From assembly GCF_001270265.1 (NCBI RefSeq), contig NZ_LGAP01000032.1, positions 1-64,000 of the forward strand: DNA of 64,000 nucleotides, written 5' to 3'. The notes below the pieces were generated by a model that did no database searches, was not told the origin of the DNA, and was given only the letters and a program-made list of their open reading frames with translations. Below are positions 25,854 through 34,420 of the stretch, in pieces. The translations under genes were made by a program, and so were the position numbers. This stretch comes from Ensifer adhaerens (lineage in GTDB: Bacteria > Pseudomonadota > Alphaproteobacteria > Rhizobiales > Rhizobiaceae). Position 1 is the first letter of the stretch. The number at the start of each line of letters is the position of its first letter.

Positions 25854-27068
25854 ATGGATTACGATTGTCTTATCGTGGGCAGCGGGCATGGCGGCGTTCA
25901 GGCGGCTGTCTCGCTTCGCCAGCATGGTTTTGCCGGGTCGATCGGCCTTGTCAGCGATGACCGCGATCTGCCCTATGAGCGCCCGCCGCTGTCCAAGGAT
26001 TATCTGGCTGGCGCCAAGCCATTCGAGCGTATTCTCATTCGCCCACCCGAATTCTGGGCCACACGGAACATCGATCTTCTGCTCGGCAACGAGGTCACGA
26101 GATTGGACGCGACAGAAAAGCGCGTTTCTTGTGCGAATGGTGCAGCCTTCGGCTATGGGCAGCTGATCTGGGCGGCCGGAGGTCGGCCGCGCAAAATGAC
26201 CTGTGCCGGTCACGAGCTTCGCGGCATCCATTCCGTGCGCAATCGGGCCGATGTCGACGGGATCATGAATGAACTTGCCAGCGTCCAGCGCGTGGTCGTC
26301 ATCGGAGGCGGCTATATCGGGCTTGAGGCGGCGGCCGTTCTGACCAAGCTCGGCAAGGCAGTTGTCGTCGTGGAGGCGATGGACCGCGTTCTTGCCCGCG
26401 TAGCGGCCGAGCCCCTCTCTCGTTTCTACGAGAAGGAGCATCGCGATCATGGCGTCGATATCAGATTGGCAACCGGTATCGAGAGCTTCGTTGGGAACGA
26501 TGGGCGCCTGAGCGGCGTACGGCTGACGGATGGCGAAATGCTGGCTGCCGACATGGCGATCGTCGGGATCGGCATTCTGCCCTGTGTCGAACCGCTTGTT
26601 GTTGCAGGTGCTGCTGGACGCAACGGCGTCGATATCGACGACCATTGCCGAACCAGCCTGGCCGACGTGTTCGCCATCGGTGATTGCGCGCGCATGGTCT
26701 CCGGCCATGGCCTGCGGATCGAGTCCGTCCAGAATGCGAGCGACCAGGCCACCGCTGTGGCGAAGACATTGTGTGGAGGGCCGGCGCCCTACAGCGCCGT
26801 TCCCTGGTTCTGGTCCAATCAATACGATCTGCGTCTGCAGACTGTCGGACTTTCGAGTGGATACGATCAGACTGTCGTCCGGGGTGATCCGAACGAGCGA
26901 AAGTTCAGCGTCGTCTATCTCCGGGACGGCGTTGTCGTCGCGCTCGACTGCGTCAACGCAGTCAAGGATTACGTCGAGGGCCGCGCACTTGTTGAGGGCC
27001 GAGCGCGCATCGCTGCCGATATTTTGGCCGACAACGGCATCGCTTTGAAATCGTTGGTGAACAGGTGA
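25854..27068 (+). CDS. FAD-dependent ferredoxin reductase (putidaredoxin/rhodocoxin reductase type)
   Basis: A 404-residue flavoprotein. The N-terminal FAD loop is GSGHGGVQAA, followed by ERPPLSKDYL, an NAD(P)-binding GGGYIGLEAA and the second FAD motif FAIGDCA. This is the usual architecture of the NADH-dependent reductase of class I P450 systems. ATG 25854 follows GGGAGGAG; the longer frame is untranslated. With the 2Fe-2S ferredoxin encoded next it should transfer electrons to the P450 at 9422, to which it is linked by the shared operator. Confidence 0.9.
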   Translation: MDYDCLIVGSGHGGVQAAVSLRQHGFAGSIGLVSDDRDLPYERPPLSKDYLAGAKPFERILIRPPEFWATRNIDLLLGNEVTRLDATEKRVSCANGAAFGYGQLIWAAGGRPRKMTCAGHELRGIHSVRNRADVDGIMNELASVQRVVVIGGGYIGLEAAAVLTKLGKAVVVVEAMDRVLARVAAEPLSRFYEKEHRDHGVDIRLATGIESFVGNDGRLSGVRLTDGEMLAADMAIVGIGILPCVEPLVVAGAAGRNGVDIDDHCRTSLADVFAIGDCARMVSGHGLRIESVQNASDQATAVAKTLCGGPAPYSAVPWFWSNQYDLRLQTVGLSSGYDQTVVRGDPNERKFSVVYLRDGVVVALDCVNAVKDYVEGRALVEGRARIAADILADNGIALKSLVNR

Positions 27069-27120
27069 ATTGACGTCACCGCCGCGCGGTGTGCGTCGCA
27101 GACTATATGGGAGGATCGAG

Positions 27121-27438
27121 ATGTCTACATTTACAGTAATCACGCGCACCGGCCAGGTCGTCCCGGTTGAGGGACGGAATGGCGTGTCGGTCATGGAGCA
27201 TATCCGCGACGCAGGCCTGGACGAACTCCTTGCGCTCTGCGGCGGCTGCTGTTCCTGCGCAACCTGCCATGTCTATGTTGATGACGACATAAAGGTTCGT
27301 CTGCCGGCGCTTTCGATCGATGAGGACGAACTGCTCGACAGTTCGGACTATCGGAAGGCGCAGTCGCGCCTTTCTTGCCAGCTTCCGTTCACACCGGAGC
27401 TCGAAGGCATGATCGTCGTCCTGGCGCCGGAAGATTGA
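27121..27438 (+). CDS. 2Fe-2S ferredoxin, putidaredoxin type
   Basis: A 105-residue adrenodoxin/putidaredoxin-type ferredoxin. Cluster cysteines are arranged C-x5-C-x2-C in LCGGCCSCATCHV plus a distal C in RLSCQLPF, as in P450 redox partners. Two extra cysteines lie inside the cluster loop (CGGCC). ATG 27121 is preceded by GGGAGG. It is the immediate neighbour of the reductase gene and would shuttle one electron at a time to the P450. Confidence 0.9.
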   Translation: MSTFTVITRTGQVVPVEGRNGVSVMEHIRDAGLDELLALCGGCCSCATCHVYVDDDIKVRLPALSIDEDELLDSSDYRKAQSRLSCQLPFTPELEGMIVVLAPED

Positions 27439-27494
27439 TCACGCCGACGCAATCTACGGCATCGGAAATCGCAGTCTCTCGGAAGGAACCACGG

Positions 27495-28634
27495 GTGCAG
27501 CACAAAATATTCATACCAAAAGAAACCAGTGAATCTGAAGGCCGTGTTGGCGGCTCTCCCGAGAGCGTCAAGAAGCTGAAGTCGCTCGGTTTTGATGTCG
27601 TCGTTCAGGCGGAGGCCGGCACGTTGTCGCGCATTCCGGACAGCGAGTTCGAAAATGCGGGTGCGCGGATAGGCTCTGCCGCAGACGCGGCGAATGCCGA
27701 TGTGGTTTTGAAGGTGCGCCGCCCAACGTCCCCTGAGGTTGCAACCTATAAGTCCGGCGCCATCGTGCTGGCGATCATGGACCCCTATGGCAACGAACAA
27801 GCGCTCGATGATATGGCGAAGGCCGGTGTTTCCGCCTTTGCGATGGAACTGATGCCGCGCATCACGCGGGCCCAATCGATGGATGTGCTGTCGAGCCAGG
27901 CCAACCTTGCCGGCTACCAGGCCGTGATGGATGCTGCCACTGAATTCGATCGCGCCATGCCGATGATGATGACAGCGGCGGGCACTGTTCCAGCCGCGAA
28001 AGTCTTCGTTATGGGCGCCGGCGTTGCCGGTCTGCAGGCGATCGCCACGGCACGGCGTCTCGGCGCGGTTGTCTCGGCGACAGACGTGCGTCCAGCCTCG
28101 AAGGAACAGGTCGCCTCGCTCGGCGCCAAGTTCATCGCCGTCGAGGACGAGGAGTTCAAGGCGGCCGAAACATCGGGTGGTTATGCCAAGGAAATGTCGG
28201 CGGAATACAAGGCCAAGCAGGCGGCGCTGACCGCCGAGCATCTGGCCAAGCAGGATATCGTCATTACCACGGCTCTCATTCCGGGTAGGCCGGCGCCGCG
28301 GCTCATCACCCGCGAGATGCTGAAGGCGATGAAGCCCGGCTCGGTCGTCGTCGATCTTGCCGTCGAACGTGGCGGCAATGTCGAGGGTGCTATTGCTGAT
28401 CAAGTGGTCGAGGTCGAGGGCGTCAAGGTCGTCGGTTATTTGAACATGCCCGGCCGCATCGCCGCATCCGCCTCGGCGCTCTACGCCAAGAACCTTTTCA
28501 CCTTCCTGGAGACGATGGTGTCGAAGGAGTCAAAGGCGCTGGCGCTCGACATGGAAGATGAGTTGATCAAGGCGACGGCGCTCACTCATGGCGGCGTAAT
28601 CGTTCATCCGAATTTTGGGGGAGGGCAGAGCTGA
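27495..28634 (+). CDS. pntAA: proton-translocating NAD(P) transhydrogenase subunit alpha part 1 (domain I)
   Basis: A 379-residue NAD(H)-binding subunit. It starts [16 protein letters not shown] and carries the nucleotide loop [18 protein letters not shown], the alanine dehydrogenase/PNT fold. The start is GTG 27495 behind GGAAGG; there is no better ATG. It forms, with PntAB and PntB, the membrane enzyme that uses proton motive force to reduce NADP+ with NADH. Being in the same operon as the P450 redox partners is unusual and implies an NADPH demand. Confidence 0.9.
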   Translation: MQHKIFIPKETSESEGRVGGSPESVKKLKSLGFDVVVQAEAGTLSRIPDSEFENAGARIGSAADAANADVVLKVRRPTSPEVATYKSGAIVLAIMDPYGNEQALDDMAKAGVSAFAMELMPRITRAQSMDVLSSQANLAGYQAVMDAATEFDRAMPMMMTAAGTVPAAKVFVMGAGVAGLQAIATARRLGAVVSATDVRPASKEQVASLGAKFIAVEDEEFKAAETSGGYAKEMSAEYKAKQAALTAEHLAKQDIVITTALIPGRPAPRLITREMLKAMKPGSVVVDLAVERGGNVEGAIADQVVEVEGVKVVGYLNMPGRIAASASALYAKNLFTFLETMVSKESKALALDMEDELIKATALTHGGVIVHPNFGGGQS

Positions 28635-29053
28635 TGGCCAATGACGCTTTGAACAAAGCATTGGAAGGTCTTGACCACGCACTCATAGCTGTACGGCAAG
28701 CGGCAGACAGCGTGCCGGATGTCGCGGCCGTTGCCGGCGCTTTGGCACATGGAGCCACCGGCGGCGCAATCGATCCGTTTATCTTCCAGCTGGCGATCTT
28801 CGCGCTGGCGATTTTCGTCGGCTACTACGTCGTCTGGTCGGTGACGCCGGCGCTGCACACGCCATTGATGGCTGTGACCAACGCGATCTCCTCGGTGATC
28901 GTCGTCGGCGCGCTGCTCGCGGTCGGGATCTCGGCCTCGGGGCTTGCCGCCGGCTTCGGCTTCGTCGCTTTGCTGCTGGCCTCGGTCAACATCTTCGGCG
29001 GCTTCCTGGTCACCCAGCGGATGCTCGCCATGTACAAGAAAAAAGAAAAGTGA
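28634..29053 (+). CDS. pntAB: proton-translocating NAD(P) transhydrogenase subunit alpha part 2
   Basis: A 139-residue membrane subunit with three to four helices: [39 protein letters not shown] and [20 protein letters not shown]. This split form, with pntA in two genes, is typical of alphaproteobacteria. The start overlaps the pntAA stop by one base, and pntB follows after 9 bases. Confidence 0.9.
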   Translation: MANDALNKALEGLDHALIAVRQAADSVPDVAAVAGALAHGATGGAIDPFIFQLAIFALAIFVGYYVVWSVTPALHTPLMAVTNAISSVIVVGALLAVGISASGLAAGFGFVALLLASVNIFGGFLVTQRMLAMYKKKEK

Positions 29054-29062
29054 GACCGGTTG

Positions 29063-30463
29063 ATGAACGCTAACTTTTCAGCCTTCCTCTATCTCGTTTC
29101 CGGTGTGCTGTTTATCACGGCACTGCGCGGCCTGTCGCATCCGACCACCAGCCGCAAGGGCAATATCTATGGCATGATCGGAATGGGTATTGCCATCGTC
29201 ACGACGCTGCTCCTGGCAAAGCCCACCTTCGGCGGTTTCCTGCTGATCGTGCTCGGCCTTGCCATCGGCGGCGGTGCCGGCGCGGTGATTGCCCGGCGTA
29301 TCGCCATGACCTCGATGCCGCAGCTGGTTGCCGCCTTTCACTCGCTCGTTGGTTTGGCGGCAGTCATGGTTGCCGCGGCGGCGATGCATGCGCCCGAGAG
29401 CTTCGGCATCGGCGCCATCGGTGATATCCACCCGCAGGCGCTGGTCGAAATGTCGCTCGGCGTGGCCATCGGCGCCATCACCTTCACCGGCTCGATCATC
29501 GCCTTCCTGAAGCTGGACGGGCGTATGTCCGGCAAGCCGATCCTTCTGGCCGGCCGTCATGTATGCAACGCAGTGTTCGCCATCGCGCTTGTAGTCCTGG
29601 TGATCATGCTCGTTGGAACTCAGAGCACCACGGTCTTCTGGCTCATCGTTGCGCTGTCGTTGGCACTCGGCGTTCTCTTGATCATCCCGATCGGTGGCGC
29701 CGACATGCCCGTCGTCGTCTCGATGCTCAATTCCTATTCGGGCTGGGCCGCGGCCGGTATTGGCTTTACGCTCGGCAACCTCGCGCTGATCGTTACCGGT
29801 GCGCTGGTCGGCTCGTCCGGCGCGATCCTCTCCTACATCATGTGCAAGGGCATGAATCGTTCCTTCATCTCGGTCATTCTCGGTGGCTTTGGTGGCGGGG
29901 CGGCGGCAGCCGCTGCCGATGACGGCGTCAGCCGCACGGTCAAGCAAGGTTCGGCAGACGACGCCGCCTTCCTGATGTCGAATGCCTCCAAGGTGATCAT
30001 CGTTCCGGGTTACGGCATGGCCGTAGCCCAGGCACAGCATTCACTGCGCGAAATCGGCGATCAGTTGAGGGCCGCCGGCGTCGATGTGAAATATGCGATC
30101 CATCCCGTGGCCGGACGCATGCCGGGTCATATGAACGTGCTGCTCGCCGAAGCAAACGTCCCGTATGACGACGTCTTTGAACTCGAAGACATCAATTCCG
30201 AATTCGCCCAGGCCGACATTGCCTATGTCATTGGCGCCAACGACGTCACCAATCCGGCGGCCCGCGACGACAAGACCTCGCCGATCTACGGCATGCCAAT
30301 CCTTGACGTCGACAAGGCCAAGACCTGCCTCTTCGTCAAGCGCTCACTCGGCTCCGGTTATGCCGGTATCGACAACACGCTGTTCTACAAGGACGGCACC
30401 ATGATGCTGCTCGGCGACGCCAAGAAGGTCACCGAAGACATCGTCAAGGCCATGGCGCACTAA
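29063..30463 (+). CDS. pntB: proton-translocating NAD(P) transhydrogenase subunit beta
   Basis: A 466-residue subunit: an N-terminal membrane part of about eight or nine helices (to about residue 260), then the NADP(H)-binding domain III with VPGYGMAVAQAQHSLREI and RMPGHMNVLLAEANVPYD. It completes the transhydrogenase complex. I chose ATG 29063. It is the last gene of the site D operon; a decayed chemoreceptor fragment follows. Confidence 0.9.
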   Translation: MNANFSAFLYLVSGVLFITALRGLSHPTTSRKGNIYGMIGMGIAIVTTLLLAKPTFGGFLLIVLGLAIGGGAGAVIARRIAMTSMPQLVAAFHSLVGLAAVMVAAAAMHAPESFGIGAIGDIHPQALVEMSLGVAIGAITFTGSIIAFLKLDGRMSGKPILLAGRHVCNAVFAIALVVLVIMLVGTQSTTVFWLIVALSLALGVLLIIPIGGADMPVVVSMLNSYSGWAAAGIGFTLGNLALIVTGALVGSSGAILSYIMCKGMNRSFISVILGGFGGGAAAAAADDGVSRTVKQGSADDAAFLMSNASKVIIVPGYGMAVAQAQHSLREIGDQLRAAGVDVKYAIHPVAGRMPGHMNVLLAEANVPYDDVFELEDINSEFAQADIAYVIGANDVTNPAARDDKTSPIYGMPILDVDKAKTCLFVKRSLGSGYAGIDNTLFYKDGTMMLLGDAKKVTEDIVKAMAH

Positions 30464-30553
30464 CGTCTGAGCCGTGGTCCGTAACGTTGACCCCGGATGC
30501 AATTTCATTGGCGCCAACTCTTTGAGATCAATTCTTCTGAATCGGGTTCAGGC

Positions 30554-30799
30554 ATGGGCATATTTTCGCGTCGTCGCGGCAAGAATTCTGGTGGAGCCAT
30601 TCCAGTACAAGGCGCAGCGAGCGCCGAGAAGGGTTATAGCTTTTTGCAGAGCAAATGCGGCGTCGGTCTCTGGGGCGTGCTTATCCACGAAAAAGCGCTC
30701 GTGCATCCCGCCAATCGCTGAAATTGGTCTCCGGAATTTTATCGTCTACTCGGCCTCCAGGCCGAACCTTCTCCGGAACTAACGGCAGCAGATAGATGA
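30554..30799 (+). pseudogene. 5' fragment of a methyl-accepting/PAS-domain protein with internal stop
   Basis: ATG 30554 opens MGIFSRRRGKNSGGAIPVQG, then EKGYSFLQSKCGVGLWGVLI and HEKALVHPANR. An in-frame TGA at 30719-30721 stands where tryptophan is expected, and the frame resumes as NWSPEFYRLLGL before stopping at 30799. This resembles the first PAS domain of rhizobial chemoreceptors or signalling proteins. The rest of the protein is absent, so it is a dead fragment. Confidence 0.65.
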
Positions 30800-31003
30800 C
30801 TCAGTGCCGGTGGCGACGACAAGCCGGATTCGGGCCTTTTGCGGTCTCAAACAGTTAGTGGGCACAATCGCGTGCCCGTAGAGAAGCAGCGTTCGCGTAT
30901 TGGCCACGCCACCGCGCTTGATGGAATTTCACAATATTTCACCTCTCGTTTGTTCACTCCATGAATAGCCCAGCCTTGAGGAAGGGATCCTGCAGCTCGA
31001 CAC

Positions 31004-31039
31004 TTGACAGACCTTAAGTATTAAAATACCGTAAGTATT
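31004..31039 (+). promoter_or_regulatory. promoter with AATAC-N5-GTATT operator (site E)
   Basis: AATACCGTAAGTATT (31025-31039) is a fully symmetric half-site pair sharing its core with site A. TTGACA (31004-31009) and TACCGT (31027-31032) are 17 bases apart. It precedes the membrane protein-yceI pair. Confidence 0.72.
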
Positions 31040-31082
31040 GGGAGTCTAACTGGTATGTAATGCCTTGGAGTGGGAGGAGCAG

Positions 31083-31196
31083 ATGAAATTGCGTCGCGCG
31101 ATGAAGACCTCAGCTTTGTGTGGACGCGGTCTCGAGATCACGTCGAGATCTCTGGCTTCAAAGGCGCGCCCTCTGACCACCACCCAGCCGGGTTAG
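31083..31196 (+). CDS. possible 37-codon leader peptide
   Basis: ATG 31083 has the best ribosome site in this stretch (GGGAGGAGC) and opens a 37-residue frame beginning MKLRRAMKTSALCGRG. It stops five bases before the ATG of the downstream membrane protein, in a different frame. It is either a translated leader or the displaced start of a frameshifted gene. No similarity recognised. Confidence 0.35.
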   Translation: MKLRRAMKTSALCGRGLEITSRSLASKARPLTTTQPG

Positions 31197-31201
31197 CTTC
31201 G

Positions 31202-32056
31202 ATGGGACAGTCACCCCAAGAGGCACTTGTCATCGGCATCGGGGCGGTCAGTCTCGCAGCGTTTCTCCTGGCTGGACTTTGCCAACTCCTGCGCATCGGG
31301 AGAGTCTGGCGCGCACTTCTTGTTCCGGGGGTCTTTCTTGCCGCTTACTTCATGGCCTACGGCAAGGTTCCGTCCTTTCCGCCTGTGGGCGCGGTCAACA
31401 AGATTTTCTATATCGCCCTCCTCGGCACCGTCCTTGGTCTCATGGTTGACCTCGCAGGCAAGCCCCGCTTGGCGTCGTTGTTGATGGCGCTTCAGCCGGT
31501 GGCGGCCGCATTGTACATCGGAGAGGCGCGTTTGCGGGCTGCGCCGATCGAGGTGCTGGGCGCAGCCGCCGCCGGCTTTGCCGCGATGTGGCTCATGCGA
31601 CGGCATAGGGAGGTTTCCACGGGAGAGGAGGGTATGAGGCGTGCCCTGGTGCTGGCGATCGCTGCGCTCGGTTTTGCCCCCATCGCCCTGCTTGGAGCCT
31701 CATCCGCCAGCCTGCAGCTTTGCCTGATCTTCGCCTTTGCGGTTCTTGCGACACTGGTATGGAACCTGCGAAACGACGACTACGCTTTTGGCACTTCCTC
31801 CCTTTTGGGGGGTGCGGGCGGCATGATCGCAGTCGTCTACGCGGTCACACTGATAACCCGGAAGACGGACCTCCTCGCTCTCGCAGTATGGAGTCTCATC
31901 TTCCTGGTTCCCTCTCTGAGCGACCGCCTGCCGTGGGTGGCGACCCGGAAGGGTAAGGTCGTGCGCCTCGTTGCCTTTGCGCTCTTCTGTGCTGTTCCGG
32001 CGGTATGCGCCACGGCCATCGCCGTTCTTTCATACGGTTCAAGCTTTCCAATTTGA
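31202..32056 (+). CDS. polytopic membrane protein of unknown function
   Basis: A 284-residue protein with eight to nine predicted membrane helices, for example ALVIGIGAVSLAAFLLAGLC, VGAVNKIFYIALLGTVLGLM and ALFCAVPAVCATAIAVLSYG. I start it at ATG 31202 because hydrophobicity begins there; a GTG at 31070 lies inside a ribosome site and gives a polar extension. No family recognised. Operator site E upstream places it in the island regulon, and yceI follows after 12 bases. A transporter or quinone-related role is possible. Confidence 0.6.
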   Translation: MGQSPQEALVIGIGAVSLAAFLLAGLCQLLRIGRVWRALLVPGVFLAAYFMAYGKVPSFPPVGAVNKIFYIALLGTVLGLMVDLAGKPRLASLLMALQPVAAALYIGEARLRAAPIEVLGAAAAGFAAMWLMRRHREVSTGEEGMRRALVLAIAALGFAPIALLGASSASLQLCLIFAFAVLATLVWNLRNDDYAFGTSSLLGGAGGMIAVVYAVTLITRKTDLLALAVWSLIFLVPSLSDRLPWVATRKGKVVRLVAFALFCAVPAVCATAIAVLSYGSSFPI

Positions 32057-32068
32057 CAAGGGAGGAAA

Positions 32069-32656
32069 ATGTCAATGTTGAAACTCACGCGTGCATATCT
32101 CGTATCTACTGTTCTCTCCACCTTGCTGCTGGCCGGTCAAGTCGAAGCGAAGACCTTCGATATCGACATCGTGCATTCCAGCATGGCCTTTTTTATCGAC
32201 CACCTCGGCTTTTCCCGCGTCATCGGCGTGGCAAAGGAGTTCGGGGGAACCTTCGAATTCGACGCAGCTAAGCCGGAAGCCAGTTCCCTTGACGTGAATG
32301 TAAAAGTTGCAAGCATTTCAACAAACAACACTCAGCGAGATAGCGATATTCAAGGCGCCGACTGGTTTAACGCCACCGAGTTTCCGGACATCACTTTCGT
32401 CGGCAAGGAATTCAAACAGGCCAACGAAAACACCGGCAGCATCGTTGGCGACCTAACCATCGCAGGTGTGACCCAGCCGGCCACGCTCGACGTCGTTTTC
32501 AACAAGGAAGGCGAAAATCCTTGGGACAAGAGCCATGTCGTCGGTTTCAGCGCGCAGACAACCGTCAAAAGAAGCGACTTCGGAATGAAATCAGCGCTTG
32601 GCATGATCGGCGATGAGGTTCGACTTTACATCGAGATCGAGGGCCGAGGACGATGA
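32069..32656 (+). CDS. YceI-family periplasmic lipid-binding protein
   Basis: A 195-residue YceI-like lipocalin. A signal peptide (LVSTVLSTLLLAGQVEA) is followed by TFDIDIVHSSMAFFIDHLGF, the conserved strand containing HS-x-F-H/D, and ends with a EVRLYIEIEG strand. YceI proteins bind polyprenoid or quinone-like ligands in the periplasm and are often encoded beside cytochrome b561-type membrane proteins; here the partner is an uncharacterised membrane protein. ATG 32069 follows GGGAGGAAA. Confidence 0.85.
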   Translation: MSMLKLTRAYLVSTVLSTLLLAGQVEAKTFDIDIVHSSMAFFIDHLGFSRVIGVAKEFGGTFEFDAAKPEASSLDVNVKVASISTNNTQRDSDIQGADWFNATEFPDITFVGKEFKQANENTGSIVGDLTIAGVTQPATLDVVFNKEGENPWDKSHVVGFSAQTTVKRSDFGMKSALGMIGDEVRLYIEIEGRGR

Positions 32657-32941
32657 GTTCGGACGGGGAACTGTTGAGTTGCGATCAGTTGTCACAAAAA
32701 AAGAGCGCCCGCCGACGCGATCAGCAAGCCGCAGCGCTTGCCTAAATTGCGGGCGTCGCTTTTGCGGCACCCGCCACACCAATTCTCGGCAATGCCGGAG
32801 GCCGAAAATCAACCTTTGCAAGGAAATTGGCGAGTTGTCTAGTTACCGGTCGTGCATCTCAACAGGGCGCGTCCGCTAATGAGGCTATCGCCCCACGGCG
32901 GCTCGGGATCCACAAACCACGAGCAAACTGGAGTACATCCT

Positions 32942-33511
32942 ATGTCATTTTCGCGCGATGTCGCTGTTCTGGTTGGAAGCCTTCGCAAGGAATCGATTAA
33001 CCGAAAGCTGGCCCTGGCGCTGGAAAAACTCGCGCCAGCATCACTCCGGCTCGAGATCGTGCAGATCGGCGACCTGCCCCTCTACAACCAGGACCTCGAG
33101 GATCAGGGCGCCCCGCCTTCCTGGGTCACGTTTCGAGATCGCATCAGAGCGGCCGACGCCGTGCTATTCATCACCCCAGAATACAACCGATCGGTGCCCG
33201 GTGTTCTGAAAAATGCGCTCGACGTCGGTTCACGGCCCTATGGCATAAGCGCGTGGAATGGAAAGCCCGGCGCGGTAGCCGGCGCTTCACCAGGGGTACT
33301 CGGTGGTTTTGGCGCGGTTCACCATCTGCGCCAATCACTAGTATCTCTCAACATTCCGGTGTTGCAGCAGCCCGAAGTTTACATCGGTGGTGCTGAGACG
33401 ATGTTTGACGCCGACGGCAACATCGGCAACGAAAGTGCGCGCACGTTCCTACACGGGTTTATGCACGCCTTTGGCATTTGGATCGAGAGACACTGTGTTC
33501 GATCCGTTTGA
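32942..33511 (+). CDS. NADPH-dependent FMN reductase (quinone/chromate reductase type)
   Basis: A 189-residue flavodoxin-fold reductase. GSLRKESINRKLA (phosphate loop) and TPEYNRSVPGVLKNALD (flavin ring contact) are the diagnostic motifs. Family members reduce FMN, quinones, chromate or azo dyes with NAD(P)H. ATG 32942 follows a weak AGTACATC leader. It stands alone after the yceI gene with a 285-base gap in which I see no gene, and no GATAC operator precedes it. Confidence 0.85.
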   Translation: MSFSRDVAVLVGSLRKESINRKLALALEKLAPASLRLEIVQIGDLPLYNQDLEDQGAPPSWVTFRDRIRAADAVLFITPEYNRSVPGVLKNALDVGSRPYGISAWNGKPGAVAGASPGVLGGFGAVHHLRQSLVSLNIPVLQQPEVYIGGAETMFDADGNIGNESARTFLHGFMHAFGIWIERHCVRSV

Positions 33512-34087
33512 GTTTCGCAAAGAACTAGCCCGTTTTTCCATTTGATTTGACCCAACTAGGCGGAGACAGCCCAGCGTAAAACATCATTATTCATGATGCT
33601 CGGGTGGGCCCGACAAAGCGGTAAAATGGCGTGAACCCTTCCGACTGGACCACGGGGACCGGATAAACGCATACAATCCTCCGGGCTTTGAAAGGATAAA
33701 CTAATGAAACCGCGAGATCCAAACCGACGTCTGTCAACTAAACGTCCGCCGTAAAAGGGACTGGTCGGCAGAACACACGGACGTTGTGCTGCCTTAATTG
33801 AAGCCGTGCCTAGCTCCGCTATCGGCCCGAAGGAGACACTCGCTGTGCCAGGGGATTCCCCTGCTAAACGGTCCAAGGCCTTAGCGTGCAACCCCCTCGG
33901 ATGCGACGGCGGGTGGTGCCGTCATTTCACGGCCCGCCGCGGTGGCGATCATGCTCACTGTGCGTCGCCGAGTTGTGCGCGACTAATCTAGCGCTCCGCA
34001 GCCCAACGCTCGTCTAACGCCAAGTTTTTTGAGATATTGAGTATGGCAGATCACCCGATCTGCCCAGCTATTGATGGAGGATGTCCT
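33512..34087. other. gene-free stretch
   Basis: About 575 bases without a convincing gene. A CAGGGG-ATT-CCCCTG inverted repeat lies near 33850. I see no promoter or RNA gene I can support. Confidence 0.35.
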
Positions 34088-34420
34088 ATGCCACTGTTCA
34101 TAACCACAGGGTGCTATACGACCACGTCAGCGAAGGGAATGATTGACAGTCCATCGAACCGAGAAAAGGCGGCCCGTGGCATCATGGAAGCAGCGGGCGG
34201 GAAACTGCATTCTTTCTACGTTACGACGGGCGAAACCGACTGGATGGCAATCACGGAATTCGACGATGGCGCTGACTTGGTCCCCGCACTTCTCGTCGTC
34301 AGCGCATCGGGAGCTGTATCGAATGTAAAAACCGTGCGAGCCTACACGGGCGCGGAATTCAAGGCTGCCCAAGAGAAGGCGGGCAAAATCGCATCTTCCT
34401 ACAGGCCCCCGGCAAAATAA
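34088..34420 (+). CDS. GYD-domain protein
   Basis: A 110-residue protein with the pattern of GYD proteins: MPLFITTGCYTTTSAKGMID, a central HSFYVTTGETDWMAITEF and KTVRAYTGAEF near the end. The fold is a small ferredoxin-like dimer of unknown role. ATG 34088 follows GGAGG. It is isolated between two gene-poor stretches. Confidence 0.75.
   Translation: MPLFITTGCYTTTSAKGMIDSPSNREKAARGIMEAAGGKLHSFYVTTGETDWMAITEFDDGADLVPALLVVSASGAVSNVKTVRAYTGAEFKAAQEKAGKIASSYRPPAK

Noticed and set aside
25752-27194. 480-codon minus-strand frame opposite the ferredoxin reductase
   Set aside because: Shadow frame of a well-supported gene.
10749-31039. The GATAC repeats as a CRISPR or dispersed repeat element
   Set aside because: They are single palindromes at promoters, with differing spacers and no array structure.
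33848-33866. CAGGGG-ATT-CCCCTG inverted repeat
   Set aside because: Too short a loop and no gene context; likely chance.
33556-33891. 111-codon minus-strand frame in the gap before the GYD gene
   Set aside because: No ribosome site, family or codon bias support.
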